From Afipia sp. (GTDB lineage Bacteria; Pseudomonadota; Alphaproteobacteria; Rhizobiales; Xanthobacteraceae): a DNA stretch of 64,000 nt. The position numbers were made by a program, and so were the translations under genes. The DNA is taken from assembly GCA_017308595.1 (NCBI GenBank), contig JAFKER010000005.1:382950-446949 (forward strand), given 5' to 3'. Shown piece by piece: positions 25,046 through 33,638 of the stretch; positions within the stretch are counted from its first letter, which is position 1, and every line of letters begins with the position of its first letter. The notes under the pieces were generated by a model. That model was not told the DNA's origin and did not search any database. It was given only the letters and a program-made list of their open reading frames with translations.

Positions 25046-28030
25046 TTATGAATGTGCAGGGGCTTTCGCCGCGCCATTGTCCAAGCTTATGGCAAGGACA
25101 CGCGCGACGTGCAATGCGCTGCGGCCAGATCCATCCTTGATTTGATGGCGGCAAGAGGTGCCGTCGGCCACGATCAGGGCGTCATCGGCAGCCTTGCGCA
25201 CAGCGGGAAGCAGGGATGCTTCCGCCATTTCGATCGACACATCGTAGGTATCCGCGCCGTAGCCGAAGGCCCCGGCCATGCCGCAGCAGCTCGACTCGAT
25301 CTTTTCCACCTTCAGGCCCGGCACCAGCCGCAGGATCTTTTCCACTGGCGCGAAGGCGCCGAACGATTTCTGATGGCAATGACCATGGACCAGAGCGTTC
25401 TTGTCGATGGCGCCGAGTGGAAGTTTCAACTGCCCGGTTTCGGCTTCGCGCACCAGGAATTCCTCGAACAGCAGGGCATGGGCGCTGACTGTCTTCGCAG
25501 CGGTGTCGGAGCGAAGCGAGAGCAGTTCATCGCGCAATGTTAGAAGACAGCTCGGCTCGAGGCCAACGATGGGCACGCCGCGTTCGGCGAACGGGATCAG
25601 CGTTTCCACCACGCGCTTGAGTTCAGCGCGGGCGTTGTCGACCAGTCCTGCGGACAGGAAGGTGCGGCCGCAGCACAATGGGCGTCCACCATCGATTGCG
25701 CGGGGCAGATGAACGCGATAGCCGCCTTCGACGAGAACGCGCAGCGCGGCGTCGAGATTTTCGCGTTCATAAGCACGATTGAAGGTGTCAGCGAACAAAA
25801 CGACTTCACGACCGTTCTCGGGGCCGAACACGATACCGCCCGGCGCGAACACATCGCTGCGGAATTCCGGCAGGTCGCGTTTGGCGCTGATGCCGGCGAA
25901 CTTGTCCAGCAGTGCGCGGAGGAGGCTGCTGTGGTTACGCAGATTGGCAGCCCACGGGAAACGCGACGCGAGTCCTGCATAATGCGGCAGATAGCCCACC
26001 AGCCGGTCGCGCAGCGTGAGACCTTGCTTCGCGGCGCGCGCAGCCAATACTTCGATCTTCATCTTCGCCATGTCGACGCCGGTCGGACATTCGTGGCGGC
26101 AGGCCTTGCAGGAGACGCAAAGCTTCATCGTCTCCATCATGGAATCCGACGAGAGTGCATCAGGACCGAGCTGGCCGGAGATCGCAAGGCGCAGCGTATT
26201 CGCACGTCCGCGCGTGACATCCTTCTCGTTGCGCGTGGCGCGATAGGACGGACACATCACGCCGCCCTCCAGCTTGCGGCACGCGCCGTTGTTGTTGCAC
26301 ATCTCGACCGCGCCCTGGAAGCCGCCTGCTGCGCCGGGATAGGCCGACCAGTCCATCACCGTCTTGATGTCTGCGACCTTGTAGCCGGGCGCATAGCGGA
26401 ACAGCGAGCGGTCATCCATTTTCGGCGGATGCACGATCTTGCCCGGATTGAGCGTGTTGTCCGGGTCGAAGCGCTCTTTGACTTCCTCGAAGGCGTGAAT
26501 GATCTGGGGGCCGAACATCTGCGCGTGGAATTCGGAACGGACGAGGCCATCGCCATGTTCGCCGGAATGCGAGCCTTTATACTCGCGCACCATCGCAAAG
26601 GCTTCCTCGGCGATGGCGCGCATCGCCTTGACGTCCTTGTCGAGCTTCAGATTCAGCACCGGGCGTACATGCAGGCAGCCTTCGGAGGCGTGGGCATACA
26701 TGGTCCCGCGCGTGCCGTGCTTTTCGAACACCTTGTTGAGGCGCTCGGTGTAGTCTGCGAGATGCGGCAGCGGTACCGCGCAATCCTCGACAAAAGAGAC
26801 GGGCTTACCCTCCTGCTTCATCGACATCATGATGTTGAGGCCGGAGGTGCGGAAATCGGTGATCGCCGCCTGCATCGCAGGCTCGATCACATCGACCACG
26901 CCGCCCCATTTGCGTTTCGGCCGGTCCCAGCCGAAACCAAGATCGCCCATCAGTTCGGAAAGCTGTTTCAGCTTGGCGAGATTGGCCACCTGGTCGGCTT
27001 CCGCGAATTCCACAACAAGCAGCGCCTCCGGCTCGCCCTTCACGACAGCTTCGATGGTGGGACGGAACATGGCGATGTCGCGGCCCAGCGCGACCATGGT
27101 GCTGTCGACGAGTTCGACCGCGATCGGTTTCAGCTTCACCAGATGCTGGGTGGCGTCCATCGCTTCATAGAAGCTGCCGAAATGGCAGACGCCGAACACT
27201 TTCGATCCGATCAGCGGCCACAGCTTGAGTTCGACGCGGGTGGTGAAGGCGAGGGTGCCTTCGGAGCCGACCAGGAGATGCGCCATGTTGTTGACGCCTT
27301 GCGGTGTCAGCGCATCGAGATTGTAGCCGCCGACACGGCGCTGGACGTGGGGGAATTGCGCCGCGATCTCCGGCGCCTCACGTTCACCGAGCGCGAGCAT
27401 GTCGCGGAACAGGTCGCGGCCCGGCTGCTGGACATTCTGCCAGGCGGTGTCGCGCGGCATCTCGCCAAATTGCAACAGCGTGCCATCGGCCAGCGCGGCA
27501 TCCATCGAGATGGTGTTGTCGCGCATGGTGCCATATCGGAGAGAGCGTCCGCCGCAGGAATTGTTGCCCGCCATGCCGCCGATGGTGGCGCGTGAGGCGG
27601 TGGAGACATCGACCGGAAACCACAGGCCGTGCTTCTTGAGTTGCCGGTTCAGGTCGTCGAGCACGATGCCCGGCTCGACCACGCAGGTGCGCTTCTCGAC
27701 ATCGAGGGAAATGATCTTGTTCAGATACTTCGAACCGTCGATGACAATGCCGTTGTTGATGGTCTGGCCGCATTGCGAGGTGCCGCCGCCGCGCGGCGTG
27801 ACGATACGTCCGTCATCGCGGGCAATCGCCATGGCGCGCAACGCATCGTCCATGGTGCGGGGCACCACCACGCCAAAGGGCTTGATCTGATAGAACGAAG
27901 CGTCGGTGGCGTAGCGCCCGAGATCGAACGGATTGAACAGAATGTCACCCGCCACCTCGCGCGACAGGCGCGCGGCGAGAAGGCTGCTTTGCGGGTTAGC
28001 GTTTCCTGTTGCGGCTTTCTGCTGAGCCAT
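25046..28030 (-). CDS. FAD/Fe-S D-2-hydroxyacid dehydrogenase (YdiJ-like fusion)
   Basis: Large flavo-iron-sulfur enzyme, 994 aa, near the size of E. coli YdiJ (D-2-hydroxyglutarate dehydrogenase). Residues ~1-560 are a GlcD-type FAD domain with VTPRGGGTSQCGQTINNG and FVEDCAVPLPHLADYTERLN. Two cysteine clusters follow: CNNNGACRKLEGGVMCPSYR and CVSCKACRHECPTG, consistent with 4Fe-4S centres. The C-terminal third has two CCG domains, with LCCGRTFLSAG and SSCCGMAGAFGYG. Oxidation of a 2-hydroxyacid with electrons to the quinone pool is expected. The neighbours (GlcG-like, GntR, aminotransferase, TTT importer) fit hydroxyacid use. Exact substrate unknown. Confidence 0.88.
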   Translation of the reverse strand: MAQQKAATGNANPQSSLLAARLSREVAGDILFNPFDLGRYATDASFYQIKPFGVVVPRTMDDALRAMAIARDDGRIVTPRGGGTSQCGQTINNGIVIDGSKYLNKIISLDVEKRTCVVEPGIVLDDLNRQLKKHGLWFPVDVSTASRATIGGMAGNNSCGGRSLRYGTMRDNTISMDAALADGTLLQFGEMPRDTAWQNVQQPGRDLFRDMLALGEREAPEIAAQFPHVQRRVGGYNLDALTPQGVNNMAHLLVGSEGTLAFTTRVELKLWPLIGSKVFGVCHFGSFYEAMDATQHLVKLKPIAVELVDSTMVALGRDIAMFRPTIEAVVKGEPEALLVVEFAEADQVANLAKLKQLSELMGDLGFGWDRPKRKWGGVVDVIEPAMQAAITDFRTSGLNIMMSMKQEGKPVSFVEDCAVPLPHLADYTERLNKVFEKHGTRGTMYAHASEGCLHVRPVLNLKLDKDVKAMRAIAEEAFAMVREYKGSHSGEHGDGLVRSEFHAQMFGPQIIHAFEEVKERFDPDNTLNPGKIVHPPKMDDRSLFRYAPGYKVADIKTVMDWSAYPGAAGGFQGAVEMCNNNGACRKLEGGVMCPSYRATRNEKDVTRGRANTLRLAISGQLGPDALSSDSMMETMKLCVSCKACRHECPTGVDMAKMKIEVLAARAAKQGLTLRDRLVGYLPHYAGLASRFPWAANLRNHSSLLRALLDKFAGISAKRDLPEFRSDVFAPGGIVFGPENGREVVLFADTFNRAYERENLDAALRVLVEGGYRVHLPRAIDGGRPLCCGRTFLSAGLVDNARAELKRVVETLIPFAERGVPIVGLEPSCLLTLRDELLSLRSDTAAKTVSAHALLFEEFLVREAETGQLKLPLGAIDKNALVHGHCHQKSFGAFAPVEKILRLVPGLKVEKIESSCCGMAGAFGYGADTYDVSIEMAEASLLPAVRKAADDALIVADGTSCRHQIKDGSGRSALHVARVLAISLDNGAAKAPAHS

Positions 28031-28061
28031 TTGTGTCTTCCGGATGCTCTCAAATCTTATA

Positions 28062-28145
28062 TGTCATTGCGACGAGCGATTGCGACAAAGCAGTCCAATT
28101 TTTCTCGGTGCAGAAAGATGGATTGCTTCGCTTGGCTCGCAATGA
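28062..28145. repeat. Intergenic palindromic element, GTCATTGCG type
   Basis: Starts GTCATTGCG and ends CGCAATGAC, with inner arms AAAGCAGTCC and GGATTGCTTCG. It lies in the 127-bp gap between the dehydrogenase and the GntR gene. Close relatives are at 33555-33630 and 37478-37605. Confidence 0.8.
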
Positions 28146-28157
28146 CGGGCAGGAATT

Positions 28158-28898
28158 TCAATTCTCTTCGCTGCGCAATGCGGCAACATCCGCCGCGCGG
28201 CCGTTCGGCCGGTGTTCACGCATATATTCGCACACCGCTTCGCATTTGCCGCGCATGTGATCGAACATCAGCTTGCCAAGTTCTTCGCCGTTGCGGCGGC
28301 GCAGGGCGTCCACCATGGCTTCATGCTCGCGCATGGCGTCGCTGAGCCGGTCGCGCCGCAGCAGGTTGGCCGAGTAACGCAGCCGCCGGATCATGGCATT
28401 GGCAGTGGCGTAGCTCGAACTCAGGAACGGGTTCGCAGCGGCGTCCACGATGGCCTGATGAATCTTCTGGTTGAGGCGGAAATAGTCGGCCAGCTCCTGC
28501 CGGATATAATGGCTGTACATCTCCAGATGCGTCCGCTCGATCTGCGCGATCTCCTCGTCCGAAATCCGTTCGCACGCGACGCGGCCCGCCAGCGCATCGA
28601 GGCCGGCGATCAGTTCGAACAGATGGCGGATGTCCTGTTCGGAAAACTGCCGCACCCGCGCGCCGCGATTGGGCAGCAGTTCGATCAGGCCTTCCGAGGC
28701 CAGCACCTTGAGAGCTTCGCGTAGCGGCGTGCGCGAGACGTCGAAGCGTTCGCACAGTTCGCGTTCGGGAATACGGCTGCCGGGTTCAAGATGCCCCTCG
28801 ACGATAAAGTCGCGGATCTGCCCGAGCAGGTCGTCATGCAGGGAGGCCGGCGAGGCGTCGACCACCTCCAGGGAATTGGCGCGCAGAAGATTATTCAA
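28158..28898 (-). CDS. GntR-family transcriptional regulator (FCD subfamily)
   Basis: Regulator, 246 aa. N-terminal winged helix: LLGQIRDFIVEGHLEPGSRIPERELCERFDVSRTPLREALKVLASEGLIELLPNRGARVRQF (residues ~26-90). The C-terminal FCD ligand domain is helical with the metal/ligand histidines in RTHLEMYSHYIRQ, NQKIHQAIVDAAAN and MREHEAMVDAL. FCD regulators usually sense small organic acids. It is divergent from the aminotransferase/TTT operon and upstream of the dehydrogenase operon, with palindromes in the shared gap, so it probably controls both. Confidence 0.92.
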   Translation of the reverse strand: MNNLLRANSLEVVDASPASLHDDLLGQIRDFIVEGHLEPGSRIPERELCERFDVSRTPLREALKVLASEGLIELLPNRGARVRQFSEQDIRHLFELIAGLDALAGRVACERISDEEIAQIERTHLEMYSHYIRQELADYFRLNQKIHQAIVDAAANPFLSSSYATANAMIRRLRYSANLLRRDRLSDAMREHEAMVDALRRRNGEELGKLMFDHMRGKCEAVCEYMREHRPNGRAADVAALRSEEN

Positions 28899-28965
28899 AA
28901 TCCAAAGCCTCCGGCGAGGATGGGAGTATCAAAACACCCATTTCAGTCGAGTTGGCTGTAGTAAA

Positions 28966-28980
28966 TCCAGTGATACTGGA
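28966..28980. promoter_or_regulatory. Palindrome TCCAGT-GAT-ACTGGA, candidate operator
   Basis: A perfect 6-bp inverted repeat with 3-bp spacer in the 195-bp gap between the GntR gene and the aminotransferase gene. The gap is clearly AT-richer than the genes. Size and place suit a GntR operator; binding is inferred. Confidence 0.5.
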
Positions 28981-29048
28981 ATTTCGGGTTGTGAAGAAGG
29001 AAAATCTGAATACAATTCGGATCAAGAATTTCTTTGCACTGCACAAAA

Positions 29049-29078
29049 TTTGCATGCAAAAGATTTAACAAGATCTTG
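29049..29078 (+). promoter_or_regulatory. Palindromes TTTGCATGCAAA and CAAGATCTTG before the aminotransferase gene
   Basis: Two perfect palindromes (29049-29060, 12 bp; 29069-29078, 10 bp) lie directly upstream of the GAGGGAG ribosome site at 29078-29084. They could be operators for the divergent GntR regulator or overlap the transcription start. Confidence 0.45.
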
Positions 29079-29093
29079 AGGGAGCGCAGATCG

Positions 29094-30305
29094 ATGTCCA
29101 ACGCCTCTGTCCATACCGGACGGCATTTCCTGCAGATTCCCGGCCCGACCAATGTGCCCGACCGCGTGCTGCGCGCGATGGACATGCCGACCATCGATCA
29201 TCGCGGGCCGGAGTTCGCCCAGCTCGGCTTCGATGTCATCGAAGGCTCCAAGAAAATCTTCAGGACGAAGAACCCGGTCATCATCTATCCGTCGTCCGGC
29301 ACCGGCGCGTGGGAAGCCGCCATCGTCAACACGCTGTCGCCCGGCGACAAGGTGCTGATGGTCGAGACCGGCCAGTTTGCGACCCTGTGGCGCGCGCTGG
29401 CCGAGCGGATGAAGATTGAAGTCGAGTTCGTGCCCGGTGACTGGCGCCGCGGCGTCAATCCCGACGATATCGAAGCGCGGCTGCTCAAGGACAAGGATCA
29501 CAGCTTCAAGGCCGTGATGGTGGTCCATAGCGAGACCTCGACGGGTGTTGTCAGCCGCATTCATGAAGTGCGCAAGGCCATCGACCGCGCCAAGCATCCG
29601 GCGCTGCTGATGGTCGATTCCATCTCGGGCCTCGGCTCGGTCGAATACGATCACGATGGCTGGGGCGTGGACGTCACGGTCTGCTGTTCGCAGAAGGGGC
29701 TGATGCTGCCGCCGGGCCTTGGTTTCAATGCGATTTCGGAAAAGGCGCTGGCCGCCTCGAAGAGCAACAGTTCGATCCGCTCTTACTGGGACTGGCATGA
29801 AGTCCTCAATGCCAACAAGAGCGGCTCGTGGTCCTACACACCGGCGACGAACCTTCTTTATGGCCTGAAGGAAGCGGTCGCGATGCTGCTGGAAGAGGGG
29901 CTGGACAATGTGTTCGCCCGCCATAAGCGTTATTCGGCTGCGACCCGCGCTGCGGTCGCTGCTTGGGGCCTTGAGAACCTGTGCCAGGACCCGCGTGAAT
30001 ACTCGCCGATCCTGACTGCGGTGGTGATGCCGGAGGGGCATGACGCCGATCAGTTCCGCAAGGTCACGCTCGAGAATTTCGACATGTCGCTCGGCTCGGG
30101 GCTGGGCAAGATCAAGGGCAAGGTCTTCCGCATCGGCCACATCGGTCATTTCAACGATCTGATGCTGATGGGTACGCTATCCGGTGTCGAGATGGCGCTC
30201 ACCGTCGCCAAGGTGCCGCACAACAAGGGCGGCGTGCTGGCGGCGATGGATGTGCTCACCGGGCGCAGCGCGAGTGCCGCGCAGGCCAAGACAGCGGTGG
30301 CGTAA
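29094..30305 (+). CDS. sgaA: Serine-glyoxylate-type aminotransferase (class V)
   Basis: PLP-dependent class V aminotransferase, 403 aa, as usual for SgaA (about 400). It starts MSNASVHTGRHFLQIPGPTNVPDRVLRAMDMPTIDHRGPEF, a signature of serine-glyoxylate/alanine-glyoxylate aminotransferases. The PLP Lys is in VTVCCSQKGLMLPPGLGF (near residue 200), with the Asp-containing strand LLMVDSISGLGSVEYD before it. Start at 29094 is fixed by GAGGGAG nine bases upstream. It transfers amino groups to glyoxylate, giving glycine and hydroxypyruvate. The gene heads an apparent unit with the TTT importer and is divergent from the GntR and D-2-hydroxyacid dehydrogenase genes, suggesting glyoxylate or hydroxyacid metabolism. 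Other amino donors are possible. Confidence 0.9.
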   Translation: MSNASVHTGRHFLQIPGPTNVPDRVLRAMDMPTIDHRGPEFAQLGFDVIEGSKKIFRTKNPVIIYPSSGTGAWEAAIVNTLSPGDKVLMVETGQFATLWRALAERMKIEVEFVPGDWRRGVNPDDIEARLLKDKDHSFKAVMVVHSETSTGVVSRIHEVRKAIDRAKHPALLMVDSISGLGSVEYDHDGWGVDVTVCCSQKGLMLPPGLGFNAISEKALAASKSNSSIRSYWDWHEVLNANKSGSWSYTPATNLLYGLKEAVAMLLEEGLDNVFARHKRYSAATRAAVAAWGLENLCQDPREYSPILTAVVMPEGHDADQFRKVTLENFDMSLGSGLGKIKGKVFRIGHIGHFNDLMLMGTLSGVEMALTVAKVPHNKGGVLAAMDVLTGRSASAAQAKTAVA

Positions 30306-30326
30306 CGCTGCCCTCGCGGCGTTACG
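30301..30326 (+). other. Hairpin overlapping the aminotransferase stop codon
   Basis: An 8-bp stem CGTAACGC/GCGTTACG includes the TAA stop. There is no T run, so it may protect the 3' end or reduce read-through into tctC rather than terminate fully. Confidence 0.4.
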
Positions 30327-30410
30327 GGATCTAATTCAAATCCGCAGGATAGCGGAAACCAAACAAGGTCCGGCGAATGCCGGGCTTCAAAAAACACAGG
30401 GAGAGACGGC

Positions 30411-31391
30411 ATGAAGAATCTCATCAAGGCGACGAGTGTGGTTGCATTGCTGGCGGCAACGCCGGCAATGGCATGGGAGCCGGCCAAGCCGGTTGAGATC
30501 GTGGTTGCGGCGGGCGCTGGCGGCGCTTCCGATCAGATGGCGCGCATGATGCAGGCCGCGATCCAGAAGAACAACCTGATGAAGCAGCCGGTCATCGTGT
30601 CGCTCAAGGGCGGCGCGTCGGGCGCGGAAGCGCTGATGTACATGAAGGGCAGCGATGGCGATCCCAACAAGGTGCTGATCGCCTATTCGCTGATCTACAT
30701 GCTGCCGCTGTCGGCGAAAATTCCGTTCAACTGGCGTGACCTGACGCCGGTCTCGGTGATCGCCATGGACCAGTTCGTGCTCTGGGACAATGCCAATGGC
30801 CCGAAGACGGTGAAGGACTTCATCGCTGCGGCGAAGGCTTCAAGCACTCCGTTCAAGATGGGCGGCACCGGCTCGAAGCGTGAGGACCATGTGCTGACCG
30901 TGTTCATGGAAAAGAAGACCGGGGCGAAGTTCTCCTACCTGCCTTACAAATCGGGCGGCGAAGCCGCGACCCAGCTTGTCGGCAATCACACCGAGTCCAA
31001 CGTCAACAATCCGTCGGAGAATCTGGAAGTCTGGCGCGCTGGCCAGGTTCGCGCGCTCTGCGTGTTCGACAAGGAGCGCATCTCCTACAAGACCAAGGTC
31101 ACCGAAACGCAGTCGTGGAACGACATCCCGACCTGCAAGGAAGAAGGCCTCGACATGCAGTACCTGATGCTGCGCGCGATGTTCCTTCCCGGCAAGGTGA
31201 CGCCGGAGCAGACCGCGTTCTACGACGATCTGTTCAAGAAGGTGACGCAGACCCCTGAATACAAGGAATATATGGAGAAGCAGGCCTTGAAGCCCGTTTA
31301 TATCAACGGCAAGGACATGCTCAAATTCCTTGAAGAAGACGATGCCCTGAACAAGTCGCTCATGACCGAAGCAGGCTTCGTCGCAAAATAA
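30411..31391 (+). CDS. tctC: Tripartite tricarboxylate transporter binding protein (Bug/TctC family)
   Basis: Periplasmic binding protein of a TTT importer, 326 aa. Signal peptide MKNLIKATSVVALLAATPAMA, then WEPAKPVEIVVAAGAGGASDQMARMMQAAIQ, the Bug-family opening that binds carboxylates with two beta-strand loops. The middle has FKMGGTGSKREDHVLTVFMEKKTGAKFSYLPYKSGGEAATQL. GGGAGAGACGGC precedes the ATG. Ligand class: carboxylates without strong charge preference in this family. A terminator-like hairpin separates it from tctB, which would raise its level over the membrane parts. Confidence 0.92.
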   Translation: MKNLIKATSVVALLAATPAMAWEPAKPVEIVVAAGAGGASDQMARMMQAAIQKNNLMKQPVIVSLKGGASGAEALMYMKGSDGDPNKVLIAYSLIYMLPLSAKIPFNWRDLTPVSVIAMDQFVLWDNANGPKTVKDFIAAAKASSTPFKMGGTGSKREDHVLTVFMEKKTGAKFSYLPYKSGGEAATQLVGNHTESNVNNPSENLEVWRAGQVRALCVFDKERISYKTKVTETQSWNDIPTCKEEGLDMQYLMLRAMFLPGKVTPEQTAFYDDLFKKVTQTPEYKEYMEKQALKPVYINGKDMLKFLEEDDALNKSLMTEAGFVAK

Positions 31392-31408
31392 CCCGTCAAT
31401 CGGGTTCT

Positions 31409-31441
31409 GGCGCCGTCGTCCAAGCGGCGGCGCCTTTTTTT
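31409..31441 (+). terminator. Hairpin with T run between tctC and tctB
   Basis: A 7-bp GC stem GGCGCCG/CGGCGCC (31409-31415 with 31428-31434), extendable to 10 bp with a G-T pair, and seven T bases after it. In sequence terms it is a full intrinsic terminator; because tctB and tctA follow without another clear promoter, partial read-through is likely. Confidence 0.8.
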
Positions 31442-31476
31442 AATTTCCCCCACCTCACGCGCTGACGGATTCCGGC

Positions 31477-32016
31477 ATGGCTCAGGACATTGAAATCGTC
31501 GTCGAAGATCCGACCGCTCCGGACGAGAATTCGCCGGCCGTCACCAGCACCCGCACAGTTGAACTCGTCGTCATGACGCTGCTGCTTGCGCTGGCGGTGC
31601 TGCTGGGCTGGGACAACTGGCGCACCGGCGCGTCGTGGGACGATACGGGGCCGCAGGCCGGATACTTCCCGTTCTATCTGTCGATCATCCTCGGCGGCGC
31701 GGCGCTCTTTGGCTTCGTCAGCGTCGCGGTCAAACGCACCGAGGGGCGGGAAACCTTCGTTACGCGCGCGCAGCTTGGCCGCGTGCTGCAGGTGTTCGTG
31801 CCGACGCTGCTGTTTTGCCTTGCGATGCAGTGGCTCGGCCTTTACGTGGCGAGCTTCCTGCTGATCGCGGGGTTCATGGGCATCATCGGCAAGATCGCAT
31901 GGTGGAAGTCGCTGCTCACGGCATTCATCTTTGTTGCGATCATGTTCGTCGTTTTCGATGTCGCCTTCGACGTCATCATGCCGAAGGGGCCGCTCGAAGC
32001 GGCCTTCGGACGATAG
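31477..32016 (+). CDS. tctB: TTT transporter small membrane subunit TctB
   Basis: Four-helix membrane protein, 179 aa, the usual TctB size. Hydrophobic segments are at about residues 28-46, 63-82, 108-128 and 140-165; the typical ASWDDTGPQAGYFPFYLSIILGGAALFGFVSV joins helix 1 and 2. No strong ribosome site is visible before the ATG, consistent with lower translation than tctC. It ends 21 bases before tctA. Together with tctC and tctA it makes a complete sodium- or proton-driven carboxylate importer. Confidence 0.9.
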   Translation: MAQDIEIVVEDPTAPDENSPAVTSTRTVELVVMTLLLALAVLLGWDNWRTGASWDDTGPQAGYFPFYLSIILGGAALFGFVSVAVKRTEGRETFVTRAQLGRVLQVFVPTLLFCLAMQWLGLYVASFLLIAGFMGIIGKIAWWKSLLTAFIFVAIMFVVFDVAFDVIMPKGPLEAAFGR

Positions 32017-32037
32017 GCCGGGCCGGGGGATACGATC

Positions 32038-33549
32038 ATGGAAGCATTCGGCCTGCTGTTTCACGGCTTCACGGTTCTCTTCACCTGGAAGATCATCGCG
32101 TTGATGATGGTCGGGCTCGTGCTCGGCATCTTTGTCGGGGTGTTGCCGGGTCTCGGCGGCCCCAATGGCGTCGCCATCCTGTTGCCGTTGACGTTCTCGA
32201 TGGATCCGACCTCGGCCATCGTGATGCTCTCATGTATCTACTGGGGCGCGCTGTTCGGCGGCGCGATCACCTCGATCCTGTTCAACATTCCCGGCGAAGC
32301 CTGGTCGGTAGCGACAACTTTCGACGGCTATCCAATGGCCCAGCAGGGCAAGGCTGCGGAAGCGTTGACGGCGGCGTTCACCTCGTCGTTCATCGGCTCG
32401 CTGGTGGCGGTGATGCTGATTACGTTCCTCGCGCCGAGCATTGCCGGTTTCGCGCTGAAGTTCGGCCCGCCAGAATTCTTCGCGGTGTATCTGCTCACCT
32501 TCTGCTCGTTCGTTGGCCTCGGCCGCGAAGCCAAGCACAAGACCGTCATTTCGATGGCGCTCGGCCTGCTGCTCGCCGGTGTCGGCCTTGATACGGTGTC
32601 GGGCCAGTTGCGCATGACATTCGAGTCGACTGATCTGATGCGCGGTATCAATTTCCTGGTCGCCGTGATCGGTCTGTTCGGTATCAGCGAAATCCTGCTC
32701 ACCATGGAGGAGCGGCTTGCGCTGCGCGGCCATGCGGCGCGCATCAGTCTGCGCACCGTCTGGAACGTCTGGAAAGATTTGCCGAAATACTGGGCGACGC
32801 TCATTCGTTCGTCCGTGATCGGATGCTGGCTCGGCATCACCCCGGGCGGCGCGATTGCGGCGTCTTTCATGGGCTACAATCTTGCCAAGCGTTTTTCCAA
32901 GGACAAGGAGTCCTTCGGCAAGGGCCGCATCGAGGGCGTGTTCGCGCCTGAAACGGCAGCCCATGCGTCGGGCACCGCCGCATTGCTGCCGATGCTTGCG
33001 CTCGGCATTCCCGGCTCCGGCACCGCTGCGATCCTGCTCGGCGGCCTGATGGTGTGGGGCCTCAATCCCGGTCCGCTGCTGTTCGTCGAGCACAAGGATT
33101 TCGTCTGGGGTCTGATCGCCTCGATGTATCTCGGCAACGTCGTTGGTCTGGTTCTGGTGCTGACCACGGTTCCGATCTTCGCCTCGATCCTGCGCGTGCC
33201 GTTCGCGGCCATTGCGCCGATGATCGTGGTGTCCTGCGCCATCGGCGCCTACGCGATCCAGAATGCGATGTTCGACATCTGGCTGATGCTGCTGTTCGGC
33301 GTGGTCGGCTACGTTTTCAAGAAGATCGGGATTCCGCTGGCGCCGTTCACGCTCGCGTTGGTGCTGGGGAGCCGCGCCGAAGACGCGTTCCGTCTGGCGA
33401 TGATCGGCTCGGGCGGCAGCATCAAGGTGTTCTGGTCGAACGGCCTTGTCGGCACCATCACGACGCTGGCGATCGTTCTGCTGTTCTGGCCGGTGATCGA
33501 CCGGATTTTTGCGAGCTTCGGGCGGAAAGAGGGTCCGGCGCGGGCGTAG
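32038..33549 (+). CDS. tctA: TTT transporter large membrane subunit TctA
   Basis: Large permease, 503 aa with about 11-12 hydrophobic segments. Two diagnostic glycine-rich blocks are present: GVLPGLGGPNGVAILLPLTFSMDPTSAIVML with YWGALFGGAITSILFNIPGE in the first half, and PGGAIAASFMGYNLAKRF ... GVFAPETAAHASGTAALLPMLALGIPGSGTAAILLGGLM in the second. It closes the aminotransferase/TTT unit; a palindromic element begins six bases after its stop. Substrate cannot be assigned from the permease. Confidence 0.94.
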   Translation: MEAFGLLFHGFTVLFTWKIIALMMVGLVLGIFVGVLPGLGGPNGVAILLPLTFSMDPTSAIVMLSCIYWGALFGGAITSILFNIPGEAWSVATTFDGYPMAQQGKAAEALTAAFTSSFIGSLVAVMLITFLAPSIAGFALKFGPPEFFAVYLLTFCSFVGLGREAKHKTVISMALGLLLAGVGLDTVSGQLRMTFESTDLMRGINFLVAVIGLFGISEILLTMEERLALRGHAARISLRTVWNVWKDLPKYWATLIRSSVIGCWLGITPGGAIAASFMGYNLAKRFSKDKESFGKGRIEGVFAPETAAHASGTAALLPMLALGIPGSGTAAILLGGLMVWGLNPGPLLFVEHKDFVWGLIASMYLGNVVGLVLVLTTVPIFASILRVPFAAIAPMIVVSCAIGAYAIQNAMFDIWLMLLFGVVGYVFKKIGIPLAPFTLALVLGSRAEDAFRLAMIGSGGSIKVFWSNGLVGTITTLAIVLLFWPVIDRIFASFGRKEGPARA

Positions 33550-33554
33550 TGATC

Positions 33555-33630
33555 GTCATTGCGAGGAGCGTAGCGACGAAGCAATCCAGCTTTAGTCAAG
33601 AATGGATTGCTTCGCTGCGCTCGCAATGAC
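33555..33630. repeat. Intergenic palindromic element, GTCATTGCG type (cleanest copy)
   Basis: A 76-bp near-perfect palindrome: GTCATTGCGAGGAGCG on the left, TGCGCTCGCAATGAC on the right, inner arms GAAGCAATCC and GGATTGCTTC around a short centre. It sits between the convergent ends of tctA and the small secreted protein gene and could serve as a bidirectional 3' hairpin. Confidence 0.88.
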
Positions 33631-33638
33631 GCAAGGAG

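Noticed and set aside
25709-27595. Long open frame (+) of 628 codons inside the FAD/Fe-S dehydrogenase gene
   Set aside because: It is antisense to a fully recognisable protein; the translation is low-complexity and rich in Arg/His/Ala, typical of a GC-rich shadow frame.
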